This document shows positions 24,421 to 33,222 of a stretch of DNA of 64,000 nt, piece by piece (positions within the stretch are counted from its first letter, which is position 1; each line of letters opens with the position of its first letter). Both the position numbers and the translations under genes were made by a program. Source of the DNA: Bacillota bacterium (GTDB lineage: Bacteria; Bacillota; Clostridia; Christensenellales; Aristaeellaceae). Below the pieces are notes generated by a model. That model did not search any database. It saw nothing but the letters and a program-made list of their open reading frames with translations, and was not told the origin of the DNA. The DNA lies in NCBI GenBank assembly GCA_023392515.1, contig JAEVYX010000035.1:5663-69662 (forward strand), given 5' to 3'.

Positions 24421-25275
24421 TTATGCCTCTTCTGTCATTTTCTCAAAGGCTTGATAGATTCGCTCCAATTCCTCGGTGCTGTAATACTGCAAAATGACCT
24501 TGCCCTTTTTGGCGGTTCCGGAAAGGGTGGTGCGAACGCCCAGCGTTTCCCGCATGCGGGTCTCCAAATCACTGAGTTCCACAGGCAAAGGCTTTTTCCG
24601 CGGTTTCGGTTTTTCCTTGCTGGGCGCTTTTGCAGCAAGCTGCTCCAGTTGACGAACAGATAGGCCAACGGATACCGTTTGTCTGGCCAATTCCGTTTGG
24701 CGGCCCGCATCCTCCAGGCCTGCCAGCACCCTGGCATGGCCGGCAGAGAGATCGCCCTTGCGCACCAGGTCCGTTACCTCCTTGGGCAGCGTCAAAAGCC
24801 GCAGGAGGTTTGCCACAGCAGGGCGGCTTTTGCCCAGCCGCTGGGACACAGCTTCCTGGGTGTATCCGCATTGCTGCATCAGCGCACGGATAGCGGCCGC
24901 TTCTTCCATAGGGTTCAGGTCCTCCCGCTGGAGGTTTTCAATAAGGGCCGCTTCCATCTGCTGCATGCGGTCCATATCCTTTACGATGCAGGGAATGGTG
25001 GCAAGCCCGGCCAGGCGGGATGCCCGCCACCTGCGCTCACCCGCTACAATGCGGTAGCGGCTGCCCGACGGCACCACCAAAATGGGCTGAAGCACGCCTG
25101 CTTCCTTGATGCTCAGCGCCAATTGGGAAAGCGCATCATCGGAAAAGGTACGCCGGGGCTGGCCCTCGTTTGGGTCAATCTCCCCTACCGGGATTTCCTG
25201 CACAAACTGCTGCAGGACATCATCCCCCACGGGCAAGAGTTCATCCAGGCCGCGGCCCAAACCGGTTTTCTTCAT
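24421..25275 (-). CDS. parB: Chromosome-partitioning protein ParB/Spo0J
   Basis: A 284-residue CTP-dependent clamp that loads at parS sites and spreads on DNA to organise origin segregation. Motifs in order: the N-terminal tail GLGRGLDELLPVG that stimulates ParA, IDPNEGQPRRTF, the CTP-binding GERRWRAS near residue 77, ALIENLQREDLNPMEEA, the helix-turn-helix YTQEAVSQRLGKSRPAVANLL near 140, and the C-terminal dimer domain. I chose the ATG at 25275, 9 bases from AGGAAG, over an upstream TTG. It follows parA with a gap of 56 bases. No clear parS (TGTTTCACGTGAAACA) was found in the window; a weak match near 24305-24320 was rejected. Confidence 0.95.
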   Translation of the reverse strand: MKKTGLGRGLDELLPVGDDVLQQFVQEIPVGEIDPNEGQPRRTFSDDALSQLALSIKEAGVLQPILVVPSGSRYRIVAGERRWRASRLAGLATIPCIVKDMDRMQQMEAALIENLQREDLNPMEEAAAIRALMQQCGYTQEAVSQRLGKSRPAVANLLRLLTLPKEVTDLVRKGDLSAGHARVLAGLEDAGRQTELARQTVSVGLSVRQLEQLAAKAPSKEKPKPRKKPLPVELSDLETRMRETLGVRTTLSGTAKKGKVILQYYSTEELERIYQAFEKMTEEA

Positions 25276-25331
25276 CCGCAAACACTTCCTGACATAGCAA
25301 TAGCAAGGTAATCGTCGAAGAGCGGCGCAGC

Positions 25332-26093
25332 TTACCTCGGGTTGCGCTCCAATACTTCCTTGGCCAGCGCCCGGTAGGCCTCGGCCCCGGCGCTGCGGCT
25401 ATCGTACAAATGGATGGGCAGGCCATGGCTGGGTGCCTCGCCCAACCGGACATTCCGGGGAATGGTGACGGAAAATACCTTGTTTTTAAAATGGCGCTTC
25501 ACCTGATCCACCACCTGCAGGCCAAGGTTTGTCCGCCCGTCCAGCATGGTCAGCAGGATGCCTTCAATGTCCAGGGCGGGGTTCACGGTGCGCTTGATCC
25601 GGTTGATGGTATTCATCAGCGATGTCACGCCTTCCAAAGCGTAGTATTCGCATTGGATCGGCACCAATACACGCCCGGCCGCCGCCAGGGCGTTAACCGT
25701 GAGCAGACCCAGGGAGGGCGGGCAGTCGATAAATATAAAATCATAATCTCCGGAGACCTGCTCCAGAGCGGATTTCAAGCGGTATTCCCGATTGGGCACG
25801 TTGACAAGCTCCACCTCAGCCCCCGCCAGGCGGATGTCCGCCGGGGCCAGGTGCAACCCTTTGACTTTGGTTTTTACAATGCAGTCCCGCATGGGCAGCT
25901 TGCCGACCATCACCTCATAGATGCTTTTCGGCCCAGGTTTAGCACCCAAGCCGCTGGAAGTGTTGCCCTGGGGATCCAAGTCAACCGCCAGTACATTTTG
26001 GCCGATTTCCGCCAGACAAGCCGTCAAATTGACGGAGGTGGTGGTCTTTCCCACGCCTCCTTTTTGGTTGGTGACCGCAATGATCTTGCCCAT
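25332..26093 (-). CDS. parA: ParA/Soj chromosome-partitioning ATPase
   Basis: A 253-residue deviant Walker-A ATPase that works with ParB in origin segregation and, in spore formers, in DnaA control. The motif KGGVGKTTTSVNL begins near residue 11, followed by VLAVDLDPQGNTSSGLG and FIFIDCPPSLGLLTVNAL. The length and the absence of an N-terminal helix-turn-helix fit the chromosomal Soj type and not a plasmid ParA. It lies first in the parA-parB operon, with a promoter at 26145-26173. The usual neighbours rsmG and mnmG are not here. Confidence 0.95.
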   Translation of the reverse strand: MGKIIAVTNQKGGVGKTTTSVNLTACLAEIGQNVLAVDLDPQGNTSSGLGAKPGPKSIYEVMVGKLPMRDCIVKTKVKGLHLAPADIRLAGAEVELVNVPNREYRLKSALEQVSGDYDFIFIDCPPSLGLLTVNALAAAGRVLVPIQCEYYALEGVTSLMNTINRIKRTVNPALDIEGILLTMLDGRTNLGLQVVDQVKRHFKNKVFSVTIPRNVRLGEAPSHGLPIHLYDSRSAGAEAYRALAKEVLERNPR

Positions 26094-26144
26094 GTCTACG
26101 TCCTCTCACGCCCTTTAGCCCAAAGGTTAAGGGTGTCTTTACGT

Positions 26145-26173
26145 ATTGTATCGGGTTTTGGATAGATTGTAAA
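26145..26173 (-). promoter_or_regulatory. Promoter of parA-parB
   Basis: TTTACA, 17 bases, TACAAT on the minus strand, about 50 bases before parA. Confidence 0.7.
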
Positions 26174-26228
26174 GCGTACCGGCTGCCATTCTTCCTTTTT
26201 TCGGCAAAAGGCGCGGGCCTCAGGATTT

Positions 26229-27440
26229 CTATGCCTCCCCTGCCGCATGGATCCCGGCCAGGATGCCGCTTGCCCAGGCAAACAGCAAATTAAACCCGCC
26301 GCAGTCTCCGTCCACATCCAAAACCTCGCCGGCGGCATACAGTTTCGGGGCCAGCAGCGAGGCCATCCTTTCCGGATCAAACTCCTTGAGGTCAATCCCC
26401 CCCGCCGTAACCTGTGCCTGGTCAAACCCCTGCACCCCTGTCACCGTCAAAGGAAAATCTTCCATGAGCGCCGAAAGGGCAACCACTTCCCTGTCGGTAA
26501 GCGTTTCACAAAGCCTGCTCATAGGCCCCAGCCCGGCCCTTTTCAAAAGCGTCAGGCCCAGCCGGGACGCAAGCGCGCCCAGAAAGAAATGTTCAAGGGG
26601 TTCGCTTTTTAAAAGTTCCTTTCGCCGCATGAGCCAGGCGTAGGATTCCCCCGAATTTTCATTGATGGCGGGCAGGAAGGAAAGATGAAGCACAGCCCCC
26701 TTTGATTCCCTGGCCAGCTGCATAGCGGCCACGCCGCTTACGCCATAGGCCGTGAACAGGATTTCTCCCTTTTTCCGGGACAGCTCATTTTCCTGCTTTG
26801 TAAGCCACACCTCCGCCTTCATGCGGATGCCCTCCAGCCCGCGGATCGGCTCAAGCTCCGTCTTCAGCGGCACGAGAGCGGGCTTAAGGGCCGTCAGGTG
26901 ATGGCCCTGCGATACGAGCAGCGCATAGGTGCTGCCGTCGCTGCCCAGCTTGGGGTATGCTTTGCCCCCGCCGGTAACGATGAGGCTATCCCCCGCAAAT
27001 TCCCGTCCCCCTGCCCAGACTTTCCAGCCCCCGGGCGTTTTTTGCACCCGGTCAGCCGCTGCGCCGCATACCATGTCCACCCCATGCCGGGCACAGCCCA
27101 GGCGCAGCACATCCAATACGGATGCGGCTTGTCCGCTGGCTGGATACGCCCGTCCTTCCTCTTCTTCCCGGATGGAAAGGCCCAGTCCTTCAAAAAAGGA
27201 GCGCACCTCTTTTACGCCGACCTTGGAAAGTACCCGGCCGGCAAAATCCGCCCCGCCCAAATACCCGGGCGGTTGGGTATTATACATGTTGCACCGGCCG
27301 TTCCCGGTCGCAAGTATTTTTTTGCCCACCCGGTCCATCTTTTCAATCAGCGCCACATTGGCCCCCTGGCTGGCTGCGCTGATGGCTGCTGCCAGCCCGG
27401 CCGCACCGCCGCCGATGACCAGCACGGTTTTCTCCTTCAC
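26229..27440 (-). CDS. YhiN/BaiN-type FAD-dependent oxidoreductase (HI0933 family)
   Basis: A 403-residue flavoprotein with an N-terminal dinucleotide-binding motif VLVIGGGAAGLAAA, the family motif GKKILATGNGRCNMYN near residue 40, LIVTGGGKAYPKLGSDG near 155 and the C-terminal LYAAGEVLDVDGDCGGFNLLFAWASG. Members of this group have been linked to flavin-dependent reduction, with one reported in bile-acid metabolism, but the physiological substrate of most is unknown. I chose the GTG at 27440 (8 bases from GGAGG); the GTG at 27449 is too near the site. It is a single gene, upstream of the parA promoter in the same direction. Confidence 0.88.
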   Translation of the reverse strand: MKEKTVLVIGGGAAGLAAAISAASQGANVALIEKMDRVGKKILATGNGRCNMYNTQPPGYLGGADFAGRVLSKVGVKEVRSFFEGLGLSIREEEEGRAYPASGQAASVLDVLRLGCARHGVDMVCGAAADRVQKTPGGWKVWAGGREFAGDSLIVTGGGKAYPKLGSDGSTYALLVSQGHHLTALKPALVPLKTELEPIRGLEGIRMKAEVWLTKQENELSRKKGEILFTAYGVSGVAAMQLARESKGAVLHLSFLPAINENSGESYAWLMRRKELLKSEPLEHFFLGALASRLGLTLLKRAGLGPMSRLCETLTDREVVALSALMEDFPLTVTGVQGFDQAQVTAGGIDLKEFDPERMASLLAPKLYAAGEVLDVDGDCGGFNLLFAWASGILAGIHAAGEA

Positions 27441-27529
27441 GGGAATCACCTCCCTTCTATTATACAGAGCAATCCATCAAAACAAAAGCCCCGCACGGAT
27501 TACTTGGAAGGAACATTCATAAAACAAGC

Positions 27530-27565
27530 GGGGAGGGGCCTTTTGAAAAATGTCCCTCCCCGCAC
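27530..27565 (+). repeat. Hairpin before the flavoprotein-HAD-pepT operon
   Basis: A perfect 10-bp stem GCGGGGAGGG/CCCTCCCCGC with a 16-base loop. It has no T-run on either strand, so its role is unclear. The rest of 27441-27666 shows nothing. Confidence 0.45.
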
Positions 27566-27666
27566 CCCTCCCTAAAAACTTTAGTGATGGGTTTAATGAT
27601 TTGCCTGGTACCTTGGCATACAGGGGTTTTATTTATTCCACAATGTAAGAATGGAAGTGCCTTGTG

Positions 27667-27695
27667 TTGGCTTTCCCCGGCTTTCGTGTTACAAT
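27667..27695 (+). promoter_or_regulatory. Promoter of the COG2509-HAD-pepT operon
   Basis: TTGGCT, 17 bases, TACAAT, about 28 bases before the start codon. Confidence 0.6.
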
Positions 27696-27723
27696 ACGGG
27701 CGGATATTTAAAGGAGGACGGAC

Positions 27724-29352
27724 ATGCTGCGGCTGAACAACCTTTCCATACCCCTTGATGCAAGCCCGGAGGATTTGCGTTTCCTCGTTTTGCAAAAATT
27801 GAAGATCGGCCCCGGGGATTTGAAGGGACTTCAAATCTGCAAGAAAAGCGTGGATGCCAGAGACAAGGGCGACGTGCATTTTGTATACGCGCTGGATGTA
27901 GAGGTTGCCAGGGAGGCGGAGGTTGTAAAGCGCCTTCGCCCGCAAACGGCAGTGATCCTCCCGGAAATCAGGGAAAGCCAACCCCTGCCCAAGCCCTCCT
28001 TTTCCCGCCGGCCGGTTGTGGTAGGAGCCGGCCCAGCCGGGTTGTTTTCTGCCCTGACACTGGCCCGGGCAGGCGCAAGGCCGCTGCTTATCGAGCGGGG
28101 TAAAAGGGTTCATGACCGGGCTGGGGATGTCTCCCGGCTGTTTGAGGAAGGCCATCTTGACCCGGAGAGCAACGCGCTCTTTGGGGAAGGGGGCGCGGGT
28201 GCCTTTTCCGATGGAAAGCTGACCACCGGCATCAAAAGCCCGCATTGCCGGGAGGTTTTGGAAACCTTTGTGCAGTGCGGCGCTCCGGAAGAAATCCTGT
28301 ACCACCAAAAGCCTCACATTGGCACCGACCTTTTGCGCGGCGTAGTTGCAAACCTGCGGGAGGAGATTATAGCCCTGGGCGGTGAGGTATGGTTTGAAAC
28401 AAGGCTCACCGGCCTGAACATTGAAAAAGGAAAGCTTCACGGCATCCGAATTGCACGGGGGCAGGCAGAGAGGGAACTGGACACCGATACGCTGATTCTT
28501 GCCATCGGCCACAGCGCCAGGGATACCTACCGCATGCTCCATGATGCGGGCATTCCCCTTGCCCAAAAGCCATTCTCCGTCGGCGCCAGGATCGAGCATC
28601 CCCAGGCGCTTATCAACCAAAGCCAGTATGGCCGCTTTGCGAATCACCCGGCGCTGGGCGCCGCCGATTACAAGCTCAGCGTTCGCACACCGGACGGCCG
28701 GGGCGCATACACCTTTTGCATGTGCCCTGGCGGCATGGTCATCTGCGCCGCCAGCCAGCCGGACGCCTTGTGCGTAAACGGCATGAGCTATCATAAGCGG
28801 GACGGGAATAACGCCAACTCCGCCCTGCTCATCGGGATCGATCCCCTGGACTTTGGGGACAGCCATCCCTTGGCCGGGCTGTGCTTTCAGCAGGCGATGG
28901 AGAAAGCCGCGTTCCGGGCGGGCGGCGGCGGATTCAAAGCACCCGGTCAGCGGGTGGAGGATTTTCTTCTGGGCCGGGCGTCCACCCATTTGGGAAACGT
29001 AATCCCAAGCTATCTTCCCGGAGTGACTCCTGCGGACCTTCAAAGCTGCCTCCCTCCCATGGTAATCGAAAACATGCGTCTGGGCATCCGGCAGATGGAC
29101 AGGCAGCTGCAAGGGTTTGCCCATCCCGACGCGGTTCTCACTGGGGTGGAAACAAGATCCTCCTCGCCGGTGCGCATTTTGCGGGATGAAAAAAGATCCA
29201 GCGCAATAGAGGGAATTTTCCCTGCCGGAGAGGGGTCCGGCTATGCGGGAGGCATTATGAGCGCGGCAGTGGACGGCATTTCATGCGCCATAGCCGCTTT
29301 GGAAAGGAAATTGGAAAGGAAAGAGGCAAATGATTCGCGCAGTGATCTTTGA
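27724..29352 (+). CDS. COG2509-type FAD-dependent dehydrogenase
   Basis: A 542-residue flavoprotein of unknown substrate. An N-terminal domain of about 90 residues (ISPEDLRFLV-like start, KKSVDARDKGDVHFVYALDV) precedes the FAD domain VVVGAGPAGLFSALTLARAG near residue 98. Then come NALFGEGGAGAFSDGKLTTG near 150, IGHSARDTYRMLHDAGIPL near 260, FCMCPGGMVICAAS near 335 and the C-terminal GEGSGYAGGIMSAAVDGI. This order is typical of COG2509 proteins found widely in Firmicutes. AGGAGG lies 6 bases before the ATG. Its end overlaps the HAD gene by 23 bases, a sign of coupled translation. It is not a close relative of the YhiN-type flavoprotein at 26229. Confidence 0.88.
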   Translation: MLRLNNLSIPLDASPEDLRFLVLQKLKIGPGDLKGLQICKKSVDARDKGDVHFVYALDVEVAREAEVVKRLRPQTAVILPEIRESQPLPKPSFSRRPVVVGAGPAGLFSALTLARAGARPLLIERGKRVHDRAGDVSRLFEEGHLDPESNALFGEGGAGAFSDGKLTTGIKSPHCREVLETFVQCGAPEEILYHQKPHIGTDLLRGVVANLREEIIALGGEVWFETRLTGLNIEKGKLHGIRIARGQAERELDTDTLILAIGHSARDTYRMLHDAGIPLAQKPFSVGARIEHPQALINQSQYGRFANHPALGAADYKLSVRTPDGRGAYTFCMCPGGMVICAASQPDALCVNGMSYHKRDGNNANSALLIGIDPLDFGDSHPLAGLCFQQAMEKAAFRAGGGGFKAPGQRVEDFLLGRASTHLGNVIPSYLPGVTPADLQSCLPPMVIENMRLGIRQMDRQLQGFAHPDAVLTGVETRSSSPVRILRDEKRSSAIEGIFPAGEGSGYAGGIMSAAVDGISCAIAALERKLERKEANDSRSDL

Positions 29353-29974
29353 CATGGACGGAGTCCTTTTCGATACGGAGCAATTGGGAAACCAAATTCT
29401 AAAAGAGGCAGCCCAGGCCCTGGGCCATACCATAGAAGATGATGTGATTCGAAAAACCATAGGTGTCAGCCTGCAGGCAGGCAAGCAGGTTTTTTTGAAT
29501 GCATACGGAGAAAATTTCCCCTATGACGACATCATATCCCTTTGGACACGGCAGATGACGCAGCATATGGAAGAAAACGGCATGCCGCTAAAGCCAGGTC
29601 TGCTGGAAACCCTTGAGGCGCTAAAGAAAAAGGGACTGCCCTATGCCATCGCCACATCCAATAATGAAGCCATTGTAAAAAGATATTTGTCCTTTTCCCG
29701 CCTTGAAAATGCTTTTGACGCCATGGTCTGCGGCGATCAAATTAAAAACAGCAAGCCCTTTCCAGACATTTATATAACAGCCGCCAAAGCCCTAAAAATC
29801 CCCCCGGAGGAATGCATGGGCGTGGAGGATTCCATCAACGGTGTGAAAGCCGTGCGGGCGGCGGGAATGACCTGCGTGATGATCCCCGATCAATTGCCCT
29901 ATACCCCCGATCTGGCCCCCTATGTGGACCATTGCGTACCCTCTCTTATTGATTTGATTCCCCTGATCGGGTAA
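29330..29974 (+). CDS. HAD phosphatase, beta-phosphoglucomutase-like subgroup
   Basis: A 214-residue cytosolic HAD hydrolase. The nucleophile motif is FDMDGVLFDTE at residue 7, motif II is AIATSN near residue 106, the Lys of motif III is in NSKPFPDIY near 142, and the acidic motif IV is VEDSINGV near 163. The four-helix cap after motif I puts it in subclass I. Relatives include beta-phosphoglucomutase, phosphoglycolate phosphatase and sugar-phosphatases; the substrate cannot be settled from sequence. It overlaps the flavoprotein gene and precedes pepT by 16 bases, so the three are one operon, with no obvious shared pathway. Confidence 0.88.
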   Translation: MIRAVIFDMDGVLFDTEQLGNQILKEAAQALGHTIEDDVIRKTIGVSLQAGKQVFLNAYGENFPYDDIISLWTRQMTQHMEENGMPLKPGLLETLEALKKKGLPYAIATSNNEAIVKRYLSFSRLENAFDAMVCGDQIKNSKPFPDIYITAAKALKIPPEECMGVEDSINGVKAVRAAGMTCVMIPDQLPYTPDLAPYVDHCVPSLIDLIPLIG

Positions 29975-29990
29975 AAAAAGGAGTGTTTGT

Positions 29991-31196
29991 ATGCGCGCTT
30001 ATGAACGGTTTCTGACGTATGTGAAAATCGACGCCACCAGCGACGAAAATGCGCAAAGCTGCCCCTCCACCCCAAGCCAAAAAGTTTTTGGCAGCCAATT
30101 GGTGGAAGAGATGAAGGGTCTTGGCATTGCGGACGCCCGGATGGATGAGCATGGCTATGTCTATGGCTCCATCCCGCAAAAAGGCGCAGGATCAAAACCC
30201 GCCATGGGTTTCATTGCCCATATGGATACGTCCAATGCGGTGCCTAGCGGCCCTGTGAACCCCAGAATCATCAAAAACTACGATGGTTCGGACATCGCCC
30301 TGAACGAAACCCTTGTCATTCCCGTGGCAGATTTTGATTATTTGACCCAGATGAAAGGCATGGATTTGATCGTTACCGACGGGAATACCCTGCTGGGCGC
30401 CGACGACAAGGCGGGCATAGCGGAAATCATGACGATGTGCGAAAAACTGCTTTCCCCCGGAGCGCCGGATCACGGAAAAATCTGCATCGCCTTTACGCCG
30501 GACGAGGAAATCGGCCGAGGAGCCGATCTGTTTGACGTGCCGGGCTTTCAGGCGGAATATGCCTATACGGTGGATGGCGGGGCGATTGGCGAAATCGAGT
30601 ATGAAAACTTCAATGCAGCATCGGCCACGGTACACATTCACGGTGTAAACATCCACCCCGGCAGCGCCAAAAACAAAATGCGCAATGCCTGCCTGATTGC
30701 CATGGAGTTTAACGCCATGCTGCCGCCCCAGGAGATCCCCGCCTGCACCGAAGGGTATGAGGGCTTTTACCATCTGGGCGGCATGCAAGGGGAGGAGGAG
30801 CTTTGCACACTGCGCTATATTGTAAGGGACCACGATATGGACAAATTCCGGCAGCGGAAAGCAAGGCTTGAAAAGATTGCCGCCTACCTGAACGAAAAAT
30901 ACGGCCAGGGCACGGTGGAGCTGCTTCTCAAAGACAGCTACTTCAACATGAAGGATCAGTTGAAGGATCATATGTTTATTGTGGAAAAGGCCAAGGCCGC
31001 CATGGAAAAATGCGGCGTAAAGCCCATTATCCAGCCGATCCGGGGCGGCACAGACGGCTCCCGACTGTCCTTCATGGGGCTTCCCTGCCCCAACCTGTCC
31101 ACCGGCGGCTTCAACGCACACGGCCGGAAGGAACTGATCCCCATCCAGTCTATGGAAACGATGGCGGATGTTTTGCTCACGATTGCCGCTATGTAA
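29991..31196 (+). CDS. pepT: Peptidase T (tripeptide aminopeptidase)
   Basis: A cytosolic M20B zinc aminopeptidase of 401 residues, normal length, which removes the N-terminal residue of tripeptides. The metal ligands and base are visible in IAHMDTSNA (His), LGADDKAGIAEI (Asp), FTPDEEIGRGAD (catalytic Glu and ligand Glu), TVDGGAIGEIEYENFNAA (Asp) and GFNAHGRKELIPI (His). The dimerisation lobe HIHGVNIHPGSAKNKMRNA is typical. It is the last gene of the operon that starts at 27724 and is closed by a terminator at 31224-31276. GGAG lies 8 bases before the ATG. Confidence 0.95.
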   Translation: MRAYERFLTYVKIDATSDENAQSCPSTPSQKVFGSQLVEEMKGLGIADARMDEHGYVYGSIPQKGAGSKPAMGFIAHMDTSNAVPSGPVNPRIIKNYDGSDIALNETLVIPVADFDYLTQMKGMDLIVTDGNTLLGADDKAGIAEIMTMCEKLLSPGAPDHGKICIAFTPDEEIGRGADLFDVPGFQAEYAYTVDGGAIGEIEYENFNAASATVHIHGVNIHPGSAKNKMRNACLIAMEFNAMLPPQEIPACTEGYEGFYHLGGMQGEEELCTLRYIVRDHDMDKFRQRKARLEKIAAYLNEKYGQGTVELLLKDSYFNMKDQLKDHMFIVEKAKAAMEKCGVKPIIQPIRGGTDGSRLSFMGLPCPNLSTGGFNAHGRKELIPIQSMETMADVLLTIAAM

Positions 31197-31223
31197 CAGG
31201 AAGATATCCTTTCGCAAGAATTG

Positions 31224-31276
31224 AAACGCCGGATTGCGGGTTTGGGACGCTAGTCCCTCCCTTTTCCGGCGTTTTC
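31224..31276 (+). terminator. Intrinsic terminator after pepT
   Basis: A 10-bp stem AAACGCCGGA/TCCGGCGTTT followed by T residues, with a long 31-base loop. Confidence 0.75.
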
Positions 31277-31278
31277 CC

Positions 31279-31306
31279 TTGGTTTCAAGCAGACTTATGC
31301 TATAAT
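31279..31306 (+). promoter_or_regulatory. Promoter of the membrane protein gene at 31330
   Basis: TTGGTT, 16 bases, TATAAT, just 24 bases before the start codon and directly after the pepT terminator. Confidence 0.6.
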
Positions 31307-31329
31307 TCCCAGGAAGAGGAGGCGCTTAT

Positions 31330-32046
31330 ATGATCTTGCCGCGCAATGCCAAAGGGGCCAGGTTGGTTGTAGGGTTTGTATTTGCATCTCTGGTCCTTTC
31401 TATTGGTTATACAATTATACGGATTATTGAGGCACCCGCGGCCCCGGCGGCGGGCATGGCCTATGAAAAATTGAAGAGCGATTATGTTTTGATGCTGGTG
31501 CAGTGCGTGTTGGGCATTCTGGCTATGCTGCTGCCCGGCTGGCTGGCCCGGAAATGGCGGATCGAAATTCCATCCGGCATGATGATTTTATATATTTTGT
31601 TCTTGTATGCCGCCATTTACCTTGGGGAAGTGCAAAGCTTCTACTACCGGATTCCCCATTGGGATGTGATTCTCCACGGGATATCGGGCGGCATGCTGGG
31701 GGCCTTGGCTTTTTCCTTTATACGGCTTCTGAACAAGGCCGAGCAGGTTCCTTTTGCGCTGAACCCTCTGTTTACCTGCATTTTTGCCTTTTGCTTTTCC
31801 ATGACCCTTGGAGCCTTCTGGGAGATATATGAATATACCGTGGATGGCCTGCTCGGGCTGAACATGCAAAAATTTCTGCTGGAAGACGGAACGCCCCTCA
31901 GCGGCCGGTTTGCCCTTTCGGATACCATGAAGGATATCCTGATGGATGCGCTCGGGGCATTGTGTGTTTCTATCCTGGGCTACATTTCCCTGAAATACAA
32001 AAAGGGATGGGTGGAAAAGCTGCTAATCCGGAAGAAGGGAGAATGA
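31330..32046 (+). CDS. YjdF/DUF2238-like polytopic membrane protein
   Basis: A 238-residue membrane protein with about six hydrophobic segments. Conserved-looking polar motifs lie at membrane edges: HWDVILHGISGG near residue 115, FWEIYEYTVDGLLGLNMQ near 160 and DTMKDILMDALGA near 197. This set resembles DUF2238-type proteins, whose biochemical role is unknown; the buried His, Glu and Asp residues suggest ion or metal handling, which is only an inference. GAGGAGG lies about 7 bases before the ATG. It has its own promoter and terminator, so it is a single-gene unit. Confidence 0.65.
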   Translation: MILPRNAKGARLVVGFVFASLVLSIGYTIIRIIEAPAAPAAGMAYEKLKSDYVLMLVQCVLGILAMLLPGWLARKWRIEIPSGMMILYILFLYAAIYLGEVQSFYYRIPHWDVILHGISGGMLGALAFSFIRLLNKAEQVPFALNPLFTCIFAFCFSMTLGAFWEIYEYTVDGLLGLNMQKFLLEDGTPLSGRFALSDTMKDILMDALGALCVSILGYISLKYKKGWVEKLLIRKKGE

Positions 32047-32100
32047 TCCTGATAGGATTGCAGCCTGCTGTCATATCGTCATTGCCGAAATAATGAATAG

Positions 32101-32138
32101 GCGCCGGTTGTTCGTTTATTGACTGCCGGCGCTTTATT
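32101..32138 (+). terminator. Terminator between convergent genes
   Basis: A 7-bp GCGCCGG/CCGGCGC stem followed by TTTATT, between the gene at 31330 and the radical-SAM gene on the minus strand. Confidence 0.65.
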
Positions 32139-32143
32139 AACCC

Positions 32144-33139
32144 CTAAACAATATACCAGATGGGGATGCCCTTCAGCTTTTTATCAATTTCCTCCCTGAA
32201 AAAGGCCTCGCCCTCCCGGCGCAGTTCATCCCGGTAGGCATATTTCCCCCGGCCCCGGCCGGTCATAAGGGCCTGATCGTACAATTCCAGCGCATTGGGG
32301 AATGCCTCCCGGTTGATGGCCCGATGGACAAAACTGTAGGTCATAAAAATGATTTCGATAAAGACAGCCTTTTTGGCCCGGGGGGAAAGGCCGTCGGCCA
32401 GCCTGTCCAAAAGGTCTCCGTACAGCCTCTTCCAGTCCGGCAGAAAAATCACCGGGGCGATGAGCAGCCCCGCGGGATATCCGGCCTCACACATTTGGTT
32501 GAGGGCTGAAATCCTGTCAGGAAGCCTGGATGTGCCAAATTCAATTCTGCGAATGATTTCCTCCGGGTTGACGCTCATGCGGAAAATGATCCGCCCCCGG
32601 TGGTGAAGGGGCAGGAGGGGCTCCACCTGATGAAACTTGGTGGGAAAGGTCAAAAAACCTTTTTCATTTTTACTGAAGCTTTCAATGGTCCAGGGCAGGT
32701 TATCCGTTAATATATTTTCAAGCACCAGGTCGCTGTTGCTGCCGATTTCAAAGGTCAGATCCCGGGAGGATTTTAAGGCGGTTTTAAGGATTTTGCCCAT
32801 CATCTCCTCCCGGTTCACAAACAAGCGCAGGTAGGAGCATTTGTTGTAATTGCAAACCAGGTAGCAGTACAGGCAGGCGGCGCTGCAGCCGGAGGAGGTA
32901 TAAGGCACCAGATAATCCGACACCTTATGGTTTTCCGCATAAGAGTGGGTTTTGCGCACACCCACGATTATGTGCCGCTTCATGCGGGCGAACTCCTTAT
33001 TTTCCTGCTGCCGCATTTCCAGGATATTGTTATGGCTTTCAATGGGAACCCAAGGCCGGTCCTCCCATTTTTGGTGCAGTTCTTTACCAAGAAAATAGGA
33101 AAGTGCCGCCGGTTCGTAGTACACCACATCGGGGAACAT
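32144..33139 (-). CDS. splB: Spore photoproduct lyase-like radical SAM protein
   Basis: A 331-residue radical SAM enzyme related to SplB, which reverses the thymine dimer formed in UV-treated spores. The cluster site CSAACLYC gives Cys85, Cys89 and Cys92, followed by YLVCNYNKCSYLR. The core PTKFHQVEPLL, FRMSVNPEEIIRRIEFGTS and GYPAGLLIAPV matches B. subtilis SplB well. The key difference is at the hydrogen-donor Cys141 of B. subtilis: FEASCTSD there reads FEIGSNSD here, so Ser replaces Cys. It may be a relative with another substrate. The start at 33139 follows GGGAGGTG by 6 bases. A second radical-SAM gene lies at 35357. Confidence 0.8.
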   Translation of the reverse strand: MFPDVVYYEPAALSYFLGKELHQKWEDRPWVPIESHNNILEMRQQENKEFARMKRHIIVGVRKTHSYAENHKVSDYLVPYTSSGCSAACLYCYLVCNYNKCSYLRLFVNREEMMGKILKTALKSSRDLTFEIGSNSDLVLENILTDNLPWTIESFSKNEKGFLTFPTKFHQVEPLLPLHHRGRIIFRMSVNPEEIIRRIEFGTSRLPDRISALNQMCEAGYPAGLLIAPVIFLPDWKRLYGDLLDRLADGLSPRAKKAVFIEIIFMTYSFVHRAINREAFPNALELYDQALMTGRGRGKYAYRDELRREGEAFFREEIDKKLKGIPIWYIV

Positions 33140-33170
33140 GCATTTCACCTCCCGGCTAGTATCGCAAGGG

Positions 33171-33205
33171 GACAAAAGAAAAATGCGCCCCCGTTGAAGG
33201 GCGCA
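33171..33205 (-). terminator. Intrinsic terminator after the AraC/GyrI-like gene
   Basis: A 7-bp stem TGCGCCC/GGGCGCA followed on the minus strand by ATTTTTCTTTT. It separates the regulator at 33223 from the radical-SAM gene. Confidence 0.75.
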
Positions 33206-33222
33206 AGTTTCGCAGTGTATTG

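Noticed and set aside
27517..29124. A 535-codon open frame on the minus strand opposite the COG2509 flavoprotein gene
   Set aside because: It mirrors the codon pattern of the real gene, has no family motif, and ends at a region with no operon logic. The plus-strand gene has clear FAD motifs.
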